NCBI RefSeq assembly: GCF_024199945.1
Contig: NZ_JANADP010000001.1
Location: 3,968,001-4,032,000 of the forward strand
Reading direction: 5' to 3'
DNA length: 64,000 bases
Source of the DNA: Bradyrhizobium sp. CCGUVB4N
GTDB lineage: Bacteria; Pseudomonadota; Alphaproteobacteria; Rhizobiales; Xanthobacteraceae
Shown: one piece after another, positions 44,613 through 52,993 of the stretch
Position numbering within the stretch: position 1 is the first letter of the stretch
Layout of the letters: every line of letters starts with the position of its first letter
The notes under the pieces: generated by a model
Seen by the model: the letters and a program-made list of their open reading frames with translations, nothing else
The model's database searches: none
Told to the model about the DNA's origin: nothing
Translations under genes and position numbers: made by a program

Positions 44613-46142
44613 ATGACCCCCTTCCTCGACACGCGGCTGCGCGATGCGCTCACCCCGTTCTGGACCGACTGTGCGGCGATCGGATCTTACGTCGCGGGCC
44701 GTATCGCTCTCGGTGCGGGCGCGCTCATCACGATCGACGATCCCGCAACGGGTGCGCCGCTCTATGCCTATCATGATGCCGGTGAGGCCGTGGTCGCCGA
44801 GGCGGCCAAAGCGGCCGTCGCGGCACAAGGTGCCTGGACACGGCTGACCGGCGCGGGCCGCGGCCGCGTCATGCAGGCGATCGCGCGCGCAATTCAGGGC
44901 AAGGCGGAAGAACTGGCGCGCCTGGAGTCGCTGTCGGCCGGCAAGCCGATCCGCGATACCCGCGTCGAGGTCGCCAAGGTCGCCGAGATGTTCGAGTACT
45001 ATGCCGGCTGGGCCGACAAATTCCATGGCGACGTGATCCCGGTGCCGTCGAGCCATCTCAACTACACCAGGCGCGAGCCCGTCGGAATCGTCCTGCAGAT
45101 CACCCCCTGGAACGCCCCGATCTTCACCTGCGGCTGGCAGGTCGCGCCCGCCATCGCGATGGGCAACGGCGTGCTGCTGAAACCGTCGGAGCTGACGCCG
45201 CTGACCTCGATGGCGCTTGCGCTCCTCGCCGAGCAGGCCGGATTGCCGGTCGGTCTCGTCAACGTGCTCGCGGGCTACGGCCACACGACGGGGCAGGCCG
45301 CGCTTGGCCAGCCGGCGGTGAAGAAAGTGGTGTTCGTGGGCTCGGTGCCGACGGGTCGGTTGATCGCGGAAGCAGCCGCCAAGCGGCTGTTGCCCTGCGT
45401 GCTCGAGCTCGGTGGCAAGTCCGCCAACATCGTGTTCGCCGACGCCGACCTTGCGCGCGCCGCGATCGGCGCCCAGTCGGCGATCTTCGCCGGCGCCGGG
45501 CAGAGTTGCGTCGCCGGCTCGCGGCTGCTGGTCGAGCGCTCCGTCTACGATCGCTTCGTCAAGCTGGTCGCGGATGGCGCCGCGCGGCTGAAAGTCGGTG
45601 CACCCGATGCGGCGGATACCGAGGTCGGGCCGATCAACAACGCCCGGCAATACTCCCGCGTGCTCGCGATGGTGAAGCAGGGCCTCGCAGAAGGCGCGAC
45701 GCTTGCGACCGGCACCGACGGGAGCACGAAGCAGGGCGGCTTCTTCGTCGCTCCGACCGTGTTGCGCGACGTCAGCAACGGCATGGCGGTCGCGCGCGAC
45801 GAGATTTTTGGACCGGTCGTTGCCGCGATCCCGTTCGACACCGAGGAAGAAGCGATCGCGCTCGCCAACGACAGCGATTTTGGTCTGGCCGGCGCGGTGT
45901 GGACGGGCAATGTCGCACGCGCGCATCGGGTCGCCGCGCAAGTCAGGGCCGGGACGTTCTGGATCAACTCCTACAAGACGATCAGCGTCGCATCGCCCTT
46001 CGGCGGCTTCGGCATGAGCGGCTATGGCCGTTCGAGTGGCGTCGAGACTCTCTTCGAGTACACCCAGGTCAAGAGCGTCTGGGTCGAGACCGCGGCCGAG
46101 CCCGCTGTGGGCTTCGGCTATGCACCGGGCGTGCGGGAGTAG
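44613..46142 (+). CDS. NAD(P)-dependent aldehyde dehydrogenase
   Basis: A 509-residue ALDH. It has QITPWNAPIFTCGWQVAPAI, the catalytic Glu in LELGGKSANIVF, the nucleophile Cys in AGAGQSCVAGSRLL, and EIFGPVVAAIPFDTEEEA near the C-terminus. Length and motifs fit betaine/5-carboxymethyl-type ALDHs. The ATG at 44613 is used; a GTG at 44601 overlapping the upstream stop would add four residues. The aldehyde substrate is presumably the product of the upstream dehydrogenase (inference). Confidence 0.9.
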   Translation: MTPFLDTRLRDALTPFWTDCAAIGSYVAGRIALGAGALITIDDPATGAPLYAYHDAGEAVVAEAAKAAVAAQGAWTRLTGAGRGRVMQAIARAIQGKAEELARLESLSAGKPIRDTRVEVAKVAEMFEYYAGWADKFHGDVIPVPSSHLNYTRREPVGIVLQITPWNAPIFTCGWQVAPAIAMGNGVLLKPSELTPLTSMALALLAEQAGLPVGLVNVLAGYGHTTGQAALGQPAVKKVVFVGSVPTGRLIAEAAAKRLLPCVLELGGKSANIVFADADLARAAIGAQSAIFAGAGQSCVAGSRLLVERSVYDRFVKLVADGAARLKVGAPDAADTEVGPINNARQYSRVLAMVKQGLAEGATLATGTDGSTKQGGFFVAPTVLRDVSNGMAVARDEIFGPVVAAIPFDTEEEAIALANDSDFGLAGAVWTGNVARAHRVAAQVRAGTFWINSYKTISVASPFGGFGMSGYGRSSGVETLFEYTQVKSVWVETAAEPAVGFGYAPGVRE

Positions 46143-46186
46143 AGCCCGCGAAGGCATTCATCTCATCGTGGAACGGGGGGCTTCGC

Positions 46187-47548
46187 ATGAGCAACGTCAC
46201 ATCGGCATCGCCAACCGCAATCGATGCAAATCGGTCGGGCCTGCCAAAGGTCTTCGTCGGCGTCTTCGTCACCGTCCTGCTCGCTGAATTGATCGGCGCG
46301 GTCGCAGTCCCACTCGGCGGGACCTACAAGGTCGTGCTGTTGCCCTTGCTCTGGGCGCTGCTCCTTGGCGCGGCCTGGGGTCTTGCGAGTCCGCGCCTTC
46401 CGGCCGTGGTGCGGTTCGAGCTGGGGACCCAGACGGTCGCGGCGGCCGCGCTCCAGCCGGCCTTGCTTCTGTTTGTCGCCAAGCTCGGATTGTTGGTCGG
46501 CGGATCGCTGCCGAAAATTCTGACCGCCGGCTGGGCGCTGGTGTTCCAGGAGTTCGGGCATTTTTTCGGCACGATGGTGTTCGGCCTGCCGGTAGCCCTG
46601 CTGCTTGGCATCAAGCGAGAAGCGATCGGCGCAACCTTTTCGGTCGGGCGCGAGCCGAGCCTCGCCATCATCGGCGAAAAGTACGGGATGAACAGCGCTG
46701 AGGGGCGTGGTGTCCTCGCCGAATACATGACCGGCACGATCTTCGGCGCCGTCTTCATCGCAATCTTCGCGGGTGTCATCACCGGTCTTGGCATCTTCGA
46801 TCCGCTCGCCCTCGCCATGGGGGCTGGCGTCGGCTCAGGCAGCATGATGGCGGCCGCGTCCGGTGCGATTGCAGCTCAACAGAGCGCTGATCTTGCCAAG
46901 GATATCGCTGCCTTCGCCGCGGCGAGCAATCTGATCACGACGACCATTGGGACTTACTTCACGCTGTTTCTGTCGCTGCCTTTCACGGTCTGGGCGTACG
47001 GCGTGCTCGAGCCGATCCTTGGTCGCGGCCGCGAGGCCACTTCGGAGGAATTGACATCGCCGGCCGCCGCCGACGCGACGCTTGCGCATCAACAGACGGC
47101 GGACGTCTCGGCGATCGAGCGCTTCTCGATCTGGATCGTGAGCGCGCTCATTGCCCTGATCGGCAATTACATTGCCTACAAGACTGTGCCGGACGCCTCG
47201 GTTCTCGCCGGCGCCGCGATCATCGTGGCGGCCGTGATGATCGGTCACCTCGTCTATCTGCTGACGAAGGGCTGGGTGCCGGCCGTTGTCTGGGTGTCCC
47301 TTGTCGCGATGGCCCTGACCAATCCTGCCATGCCCTTTGCTGCCGAGATCGCAGCCATGACCGGTAAGATCAACTTTCTCGCGCTTGCGACGCCGCTCCT
47401 GGCGTTTGCGGGTCTATCCATCGCCAAGGACATGCCGGCGTTTCGATCGCTCGGCTGGCGGATCGTCGTAGTCTCGCTGATGGCGAATGCGGGTACGTTC
47501 CTGGGCGCGACGATCATCGCCCAGTTCTTCATGCACAAGCCGGCCTGA
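46187..47548 (+). CDS. DUF3100-family membrane transporter-like protein
   Basis: A 453-residue protein with about 11-12 hydrophobic segments. Features include AVPLGGTYKVVLLPLLWALL, LVFQEFGHFFGTMVFGLPVA, REPSLAIIGEKYGMNSAEGR and AMGAGVGSGSMMAAASGAIA, as in DUF3100. I know of no assigned substrate. It begins 44 bp after the aldehyde dehydrogenase stop with a G-rich site, so it is likely the uptake or export component for the compound this operon degrades. Confidence 0.8.
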   Translation: MSNVTSASPTAIDANRSGLPKVFVGVFVTVLLAELIGAVAVPLGGTYKVVLLPLLWALLLGAAWGLASPRLPAVVRFELGTQTVAAAALQPALLLFVAKLGLLVGGSLPKILTAGWALVFQEFGHFFGTMVFGLPVALLLGIKREAIGATFSVGREPSLAIIGEKYGMNSAEGRGVLAEYMTGTIFGAVFIAIFAGVITGLGIFDPLALAMGAGVGSGSMMAAASGAIAAQQSADLAKDIAAFAAASNLITTTIGTYFTLFLSLPFTVWAYGVLEPILGRGREATSEELTSPAAADATLAHQQTADVSAIERFSIWIVSALIALIGNYIAYKTVPDASVLAGAAIIVAAVMIGHLVYLLTKGWVPAVVWVSLVAMALTNPAMPFAAEIAAMTGKINFLALATPLLAFAGLSIAKDMPAFRSLGWRIVVVSLMANAGTFLGATIIAQFFMHKPA

Positions 47549-47563
47549 TCGTTCCCGGTCGTC

Positions 47564-48616
47564 CTAGCCGCCGGTGACGCTCATGTGCCTTGAGACGCTC
47601 GGGCGGTCGTGGCGGCGGTCGATGATGAAATCGTGGCCCTTGGGCTTCAGCCCGATGGCGCGGTCGATCGCAGCCGCTAGCAGTGTGTCGTCATCAGATG
47701 CACGGAGCGGCTTGCGCAGATCCGAGGCATCCTCGTGGCCGAGGCAGGTGTGCAGCGTGCCCGTGCAGGTGACGCGCACTCGGTTGCAGGATTCGCAGAA
47801 ATTATGAGTCATCGGCGTGATGAAGCCGAGCTTGCCGCCGGTCTCGGCAACGCTGACATAGCGCGCCGGCCCGCCGGTGCTCTCGGCGAGATCCGTCAGC
47901 GTGAACTGCTGAGCGAGCCGCGCGCGCACCAGTGACAGCGGCAGGTACTGGTCGATGCGGCCTGAACCGATCTCGCCCATCGGCATCACCTCGATCAAGG
48001 TCAGCCCCATGTTCTTGCCATGAGCCCAGCGCATCAGATCGGGAAGCTCGTCCTCGTTGAGGTTCTTCAGCGCCACCGCGTTGATCTTTACCGCGAGCCC
48101 TGCAGCGCGCGCCGCCTCGATGCCTTCCAGCACCTTGTCGATCTCGCCCCAGCGCGTGATCTCGCGAAATTTCTTGGGATCGAGCGTGTCGAGCGAGACG
48201 TTGATGCGGCGGACGCCGCAATCGGCGAGCTCCTGCGCATGCTTTGCCAGCTGCGTGCCGTTGGTGGTCAGCGTCAGTTCGCCCAGCGCGCCGCTCGTCA
48301 GATGGCGCGACAGCGAGCGCACCAGCGACATCACGTTGCGCCGGACCAGCGGCTCGCCGCCGGTGAGCCGCAGCTTCTTCACGCCCTTGGCGATGAAGGC
48401 GGAACAGAGCCGGTCGAGTTCCTCGAGCGTCAGCAGGTCGGCCTTGGGCAGGAACGTCATGTCTTCCGACATGCAATAGAAGCAGCGCAGATCGCAGCGA
48501 TCGGTCACGGACACACGCAGATAGGAGATGGTCCGTCCGAACGGATCGGTCATCGCGCTCGACAGCGCGGCGAGGGGGCTCGCTGGAGCGAGAGGGCTCG
48601 CGATAGGTCCGTTCAT
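47564..48616 (-). CDS. moaA: GTP 3',8-cyclase, molybdenum cofactor biosynthesis
   Basis: A 350-residue radical SAM enzyme that starts molybdopterin synthesis from GTP. The SAM cluster cysteines are Cys41, Cys45 and Cys48 in DRCDLRCFYCM. The second cluster ligands lie in NFCESCNRVRVTCTG and the protein ends in Gly-Gly, needed for activity in MoaA. Also RLTGGEPLVRRN for SAM binding. Residue 22 (MTDPFGRTI) is an alternative start. No other moa gene is adjacent. Confidence 0.95.
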   Translation of the reverse strand: MNGPIASPLAPASPLAALSSAMTDPFGRTISYLRVSVTDRCDLRCFYCMSEDMTFLPKADLLTLEELDRLCSAFIAKGVKKLRLTGGEPLVRRNVMSLVRSLSRHLTSGALGELTLTTNGTQLAKHAQELADCGVRRINVSLDTLDPKKFREITRWGEIDKVLEGIEAARAAGLAVKINAVALKNLNEDELPDLMRWAHGKNMGLTLIEVMPMGEIGSGRIDQYLPLSLVRARLAQQFTLTDLAESTGGPARYVSVAETGGKLGFITPMTHNFCESCNRVRVTCTGTLHTCLGHEDASDLRKPLRASDDDTLLAAAIDRAIGLKPKGHDFIIDRRHDRPSVSRHMSVTGG

Positions 48617-48724
48617 ACCAAATGCCTTGTCACTTACGGCGACGGGCGCACCTTTGCTTCAGCGGTGCTTGAGACACAATCTAAGCATCGGACGCGGCTG
48701 AGACAATCGGGTGGTATACGTAGA

Positions 48725-49213
48725 TTAGCGCTTGCCCGCGTTCGGATCGGGGAACGCAGAACCGGCTGCGGGCGCTGCAGCATCGGCCGGCGCCGCGTCG
48801 GGTGCGGCTGCGGCCGGTTTCGGCTTCTTCGGCCGGTGCGGCTTCTTCTTTACGGGCTTGGGCGGCACCGCCGGCTGAAGCTCCGCGAACACCGGGTTCG
48901 GATCGGTGGTCACCGTAGCGGGCGTGGTGAAATCGCCGGGATTCTTGATCACATTCACCGGCACGCTGGTCGGCTGGTACTTGTTGAGGACGTAGTCGAC
49001 CGTGAAGGGAGCCTCCGGCGCGGGAACCGAGACGGAGCAGGGGGTCTTGCAGCCCGGACCGAGCGAGGTTTTGGCGTCGGCGCCCGGAGGATTGGATTCG
49101 AGCCGGACCTGGACGGTCGGCGGCGCCGATTTGAACATGTCCCAAGACATCGAGGAGCAGCCGCCAAGGCTCGCTCCCGCTAGCGCAATCGCGATGACAC
49201 GACGCATGACCAT
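48725..49213 (-). CDS. PEGA-like lipoprotein
   Basis: A 162-residue lipoprotein with signal MVMRRVIAIALAGASLGGCS (lipobox LGGC). The mature part has a PEGA-like strand region VQVRLESNPPGADAKTSLGP and TPCSVSVPAPEAPFTVDYVL, then a Lys/Pro tract KPVKKKPHRPKKPKP and an Ala/Pro-rich tail. The basic tract could bind peptidoglycan or surface polymers (inference). An internal ATG at 49207 is also possible. A CtrA-type site lies 88 bp upstream. Confidence 0.72.
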   Translation of the reverse strand: MVMRRVIAIALAGASLGGCSSMSWDMFKSAPPTVQVRLESNPPGADAKTSLGPGCKTPCSVSVPAPEAPFTVDYVLNKYQPTSVPVNVIKNPGDFTTPATVTTDPNPVFAELQPAVPPKPVKKKPHRPKKPKPAAAAPDAAPADAAAPAAGSAFPDPNAGKR

Positions 49214-49300
49214 CCACTTCTACTGCGACGAACCGCCACATAACCCCGCGCGGACCTTATGAGCGTCGCCTGGGGCAAGCAACCGGCGGACTGCGCATAG

Positions 49301-49316
49301 TTAATAGATGGTTAAC
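49301..49316. promoter_or_regulatory. Candidate CtrA binding site upstream of lipoprotein
   Basis: TTAA-TAGATGG-TTAAC is an exact match to the CtrA consensus TTAA-N7-TTAAC; the reverse strand also reads TTAA-N7-TTAAC. It lies in the 151-bp gap between gph and the PEGA-like lipoprotein, both transcribed leftward. Confidence 0.6.
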
Positions 49317-49364
49317 GCAGGGTTCCGTGGAATAACGCAGCCATGTCAGGGCCTTGCGCGGAGG

Positions 49365-50054
49365 CTAGGCCGTCATCAGGCTGTTTGCGGCAGCCGGCAG
49401 GTCGCGCATGTGATGGATCAGACGGTCCGGCTTCAGATCGGCGATCGGCACGTCCGTGTAGCCGAAACTGACCCCGATCACTGGCACCCCGGCGCGACGG
49501 GCCACGCCGACATCGGTTCCGGCGTCGCCGACCATGATGCTGGCTTTGACCTCACCGCCGGCGCGCGCCACGGTCTCGCGGAAAATGGTCGGATCGGGCT
49601 TCTGGACGCCAAAAGTGTCCGCGCCGCAGATCGCCGCGAACCGGCGGCTCAGGTCGAGCTGGTCCAGGAGCCGCTTCGACAGCCATTCCAGCTTGTTCGT
49701 GCAGACAGCGAGACGATGGCCCTGGGCCGAGAACAGGTCGAGCGCCTCCAGGAGCCCCTCGAAGGGGCGCGATTCGACCGCGATATTGTCGGCGTAATAG
49801 GCGATGAAATCCGCCGTCATCCGGTCCATGTCGGCCGGCGTGACCGTGCGGCCCTCGGCCTCCAGGCCTCGCTCGATCAGCTTGCGGGCGCCGGCGCCGA
49901 TCATGTTGCGGGCCGAGGCCACCGGCACGGGCGGCAGGCCTTCGCGGTCGAGCACGTAATTCAGCGCGGTGATCAGGTCGGGCGCCGTATCCACAAGCGT
50001 GCCGTCGAGATCGAAGACGAGAGTGTAGGGGGAGGTCTTTTGGGAGGAGGTCAT
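49365..50054 (-). CDS. gph: Phosphoglycolate phosphatase (HAD family)
   Basis: A 229-residue HAD hydrolase. Motif I is LVFDLDGTLVDTAPDL, the motif II region is LAVCTNKLEWLSKRLL, motif III contains the Lys in FGVQKPDPTIF, and motif IV is IMVGDAGTDVGVARRAG. This fits the Gph subgroup, which dephosphorylates 2-phosphoglycolate. The ATG at 50054 is chosen over one 36 bp upstream. It is divergent from rpiA. Confidence 0.88.
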   Translation of the reverse strand: MTSSQKTSPYTLVFDLDGTLVDTAPDLITALNYVLDREGLPPVPVASARNMIGAGARKLIERGLEAEGRTVTPADMDRMTADFIAYYADNIAVESRPFEGLLEALDLFSAQGHRLAVCTNKLEWLSKRLLDQLDLSRRFAAICGADTFGVQKPDPTIFRETVARAGGEVKASIMVGDAGTDVGVARRAGVPVIGVSFGYTDVPIADLKPDRLIHHMRDLPAAANSLMTA

Positions 50055-50225
50055 GATCCAAGCGCTACCGGCCCGGCCGTACCGGTGCAAGGGGCGGGGC
50101 TATAAGATCGGCTTATAGACCTGTTCCCGGACCCTGTTCTCCGGGGAAAAACGAGGCTACATAGGCCCGCCGCAACCGACGAGACCTGCGGCACCCCTGA
50201 CTTGAGAGGCGGCCCGGACGTGAAC

Positions 50226-50945
50226 ATGGACCAGTTGAAGCGGCAGGCTGCGGCGCGCGCGCTGGAAGAGGTGCGTGACGGCATGCAGCTCGGCCTCGGG
50301 ACCGGTTCGACGGCCAAGCACTTCGTCGAGCTGCTGGGCGAACGCGTCGCCGCCGGCCTCAAGGTGATCGGCGTGCCGACATCCGAGGCGACGCGCGCCG
50401 ATGCGGAGCGCTGCGGCGTGAAGCTGACCACGCTCGATGAGATCGACCATCTCGACATGACTATCGACGGCGCTGACGAGATCGATCCCGAGCTCAATTT
50501 GATCAAGGGCGGCGGCGGTGCGCTGCTGCGTGAGAAGATCGTCGCGGCCGCCTCGGATCGCATGATCGTGATCGCCGACGACACCAAATGGGTGCCGACG
50601 CTCGGCCGCTTTCCGCTGCCGGTCGAGGTCATCCCGTTCGGGCTCGGCGCGACCCGTCGCGCGATCGAGAAGGCATTTGCGGAATGCGGCGTTTCCGGGC
50701 AAATGGCGGTCCGCAAGGCCAAAGGCGGGGTCAAGGATGGCCACGTTTTCGTCACCGATGGCGGACACTGGATCGTCGATGCCGAACTCGGACGTATTGC
50801 GGATCCGCCCCGTCTTGCCAAGGCGTTGAGCGCGATCCCCGGCGTGGTCGAGCATGGGTTGTTTATCGGCTTGGCCAGCTCCGCTGTTTTGGCGGGTGGC
50901 GAGGGAATTCGCGTGATTGAACGGCGAAAGCCGAAAGGAGACTAG
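50226..50945 (+). CDS. rpiA: Ribose-5-phosphate isomerase A
   Basis: A 239-residue isomerase of the pentose phosphate and Calvin cycles. Characteristic motifs are GLGTGSTAKHFVELLGERVA, DMTIDGADEIDPELNLIKGG and GGGALLREKIVAAAS, with DGHVFVTDGGHWIVDAEL downstream. A GTG at 50220 would add two residues. The next gene starts 2 bp after its stop. Next to gph it makes a small carbohydrate-metabolism locus, transcribed divergently. Confidence 0.94.
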   Translation: MDQLKRQAAARALEEVRDGMQLGLGTGSTAKHFVELLGERVAAGLKVIGVPTSEATRADAERCGVKLTTLDEIDHLDMTIDGADEIDPELNLIKGGGGALLREKIVAAASDRMIVIADDTKWVPTLGRFPLPVEVIPFGLGATRRAIEKAFAECGVSGQMAVRKAKGGVKDGHVFVTDGGHWIVDAELGRIADPPRLAKALSAIPGVVEHGLFIGLASSAVLAGGEGIRVIERRKPKGD

Positions 50946-50947
50946 AA

Positions 50948-51460
50948 ATGAAGAGCGCTTTGAAGATCGTGCCCGCTGCGTGCCTCGCCTTCGTGCTGGC
51001 ACTGGGGGCGGTGCCGGCGGCCGCGCAGCAGCCGGCAGCTCCCACTCCGGGCGCGATTGCGGCGGCGAGGGAGATTTTGACCCTGAAGAACGCCAGCGCG
51101 ATGTACGCCGGCGCGGTGCCCGGCATGGTCGAGAAGGTCAAGTCCACGCTGATCGGCCAGAACCTCAACTACCAAAAGGATCTCAACGAGCTCGCCCCGG
51201 TCATCGCCAAGCAGCTTGCCGGTCGCGAGCAGGAGATCGGCGAGGGCATGGTCGGGGTCTATGCCGGCGAGTTCACCGAGCAGGAGCTGAAGGATCTCGT
51301 CACGTTCTACAAATCGCCGCTCGGCCAGAAGCTGATCACCAATGAGCCCAAGGCCATCAGCCTCAGCATGCAGGTCATGAACGATTGGGCGCGGAACTTC
51401 TCCGAGGTCGTCGCGAGCGCCTTCCGCGCTGAGATGAAGAAGCGTGGCAAGGACATGTAA
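50948..51460 (+). CDS. DUF2059 exported protein
   Basis: A 170-residue secreted protein with signal MKSALKIVPAACLAFVLALG cut near AAAQQ. The DUF2059 domain includes LVTFYKSPLGQKLITNEPKA, which is a typical family motif. It begins 2 bp after rpiA and so is co-transcribed. The function of this family is unknown; the location is periplasmic. Confidence 0.85.
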   Translation: MKSALKIVPAACLAFVLALGAVPAAAQQPAAPTPGAIAAAREILTLKNASAMYAGAVPGMVEKVKSTLIGQNLNYQKDLNELAPVIAKQLAGREQEIGEGMVGVYAGEFTEQELKDLVTFYKSPLGQKLITNEPKAISLSMQVMNDWARNFSEVVASAFRAEMKKRGKDM

Positions 51461-51539
51461 CAGCACCTATCTGAGAAGGTAGCTGATCAGGAAGCCCCAA
51501 AGCCCGCCGCGGTTTGGGTTGAAGAGGTCGGAGTGGACA

Positions 51540-52928
51540 ATGGCTGAATTCGACGTCGACCTCTTTGTCATCGGTGGCGGTTCGGGCGGCGTGCGTGCCG
51601 CCCGCATTGCGGCCGGATACGGTGCCCGCGTCATGATCGCGGAAGAGTACCGCATGGGCGGCACCTGCGTGATCCGCGGCTGCGTGCCGAAGAAGCTGTT
51701 CGTGATCGGCTCGCATGTCCGTCACGAGCTCGAAGACGCCGCCGGCTTCGGCTGGACCGTTTCGCCCGCGACCTTTGATTGGCCGACTCTGATCGCCAAC
51801 AAGGACAAGGAAATCGCGCGGCTGGAAGCGGCCTACACGACGAATGTCGAGAAGTCCGGCGCGCAAGTCGTAAAGAGCCGTGCCGTGATCGAGGACCGGC
51901 ATACGGTTCGACTGCTCGCGGATGACAAGAAGATCACTGCAAAGTACATCCTCATCGCCACCGGTGGCGCGCCCAATCATGGCGCCTCAATTCCCGGCAT
52001 CGAGCATGTGATCTCGTCCAACGAGGCTTTTCACCTGAAGAAGCTGCCGAGGCGGATCGTGATCCAGGGCGGCGGCTATATCGCACTGGAGTTCGCCGGC
52101 ATCTTCGCCGGCTTCGGCTCCGACGTCACCGTGATCTATCGCGGCGACAACATCCTGCGCGGCTTCGACGAGGACGTCCGTGCTCACGTCCGAGCTGAGA
52201 TGGAGAAGCAGGGCATCACCATCCTCACCGGCTGCACGGTGAACAAGGTCGATCGCCATGGCGAGGAATTCACCACGCATCTGTCGAACGGATCGAGCCT
52301 CGCGTCCGACCAGGTGATGTTCGCGATCGGCCGTCATCCATCCGTGGCCAATCTCGGCCTGGAGAAGGCCGGCGTCGCCATCAATCAGAAGAACGGCGGC
52401 ATCGCGGTCGATCATTTCTCGAAGAGCTCGGTCGACAGCATCTACGCGATCGGCGACGTCACCCATCGTCATAATCTGACCCCGGTCGCGATCCGCGAGG
52501 GCCACGCCTTCGCCGATACCGTGTTCGGCAAGCGTACGGTGCAGGTCGATCACTCCTACATCCCGACTGCGGTGTTTTCGCAGCCGGAGGTCGGCACCGT
52601 CGGCCTGACCGAAACCGAAGCGCGCGCGCAGTTCAGCCACGTCGACATCTACAAGACGTCGTTCCGTCCGATCAAGGCGACGATGTCCGGCCGCGACACC
52701 CGCGTGCTGATGAAGCTCGTCGTCGACGGCTCGACCGACCGCGTGCTCGGCTGCCACATCGTCGGCGATTGCGCCGCCGAGGTGACGCAAGTGGTCGCGA
52801 TCGCGGTGAAGATGAAGGCGACGAAGGCCGATTTCGACGCGACCATCGCGCTGCATCCGACCGCGGCCGAAGAGCTGGTGACGATGCGCACCCCGACCGC
52901 GCGCCACGTGCGCCAGGCGGCGGAGTAG
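51540..52928 (+). CDS. gor: Glutathione-disulfide reductase
   Basis: A 462-residue flavoprotein. The FAD motif is DLFVIGGGSGGVRAARIAAG, the redox-active cysteines are Cys43 and Cys48 in GGTCVIRGCVPKK, the NADPH domain starts RIVIQGGGYIALEFAGIFAG and the C-terminal dimer motif is ALHPTAAEELVTM. It reduces glutathione disulfide in the cytoplasm. The ATG at 51540 follows GGAG by 6 bp. A terminator lies 28 bp downstream. Confidence 0.93.
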   Translation: MAEFDVDLFVIGGGSGGVRAARIAAGYGARVMIAEEYRMGGTCVIRGCVPKKLFVIGSHVRHELEDAAGFGWTVSPATFDWPTLIANKDKEIARLEAAYTTNVEKSGAQVVKSRAVIEDRHTVRLLADDKKITAKYILIATGGAPNHGASIPGIEHVISSNEAFHLKKLPRRIVIQGGGYIALEFAGIFAGFGSDVTVIYRGDNILRGFDEDVRAHVRAEMEKQGITILTGCTVNKVDRHGEEFTTHLSNGSSLASDQVMFAIGRHPSVANLGLEKAGVAINQKNGGIAVDHFSKSSVDSIYAIGDVTHRHNLTPVAIREGHAFADTVFGKRTVQVDHSYIPTAVFSQPEVGTVGLTETEARAQFSHVDIYKTSFRPIKATMSGRDTRVLMKLVVDGSTDRVLGCHIVGDCAAEVTQVVAIAVKMKATKADFDATIALHPTAAEELVTMRTPTARHVRQAAE

Positions 52929-52955
52929 GGCGCGCCCCAAGCGCTTCTCACCGAC

Positions 52956-52985
52956 GGGGAGCCGCGAGCGGCTCCCCGCTGTTTT
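52956..52985 (+). terminator. Rho-independent terminator after gor
   Basis: A 10-bp perfect stem GGGGAGCCGC/GCGGCTCCCC (52956-52965, 52968-52977) with a GA loop, followed by GCTGTTTTC. It stands between the convergent gor and porin genes. Confidence 0.85.
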
Positions 52986-52993
52986 CACGGCGC

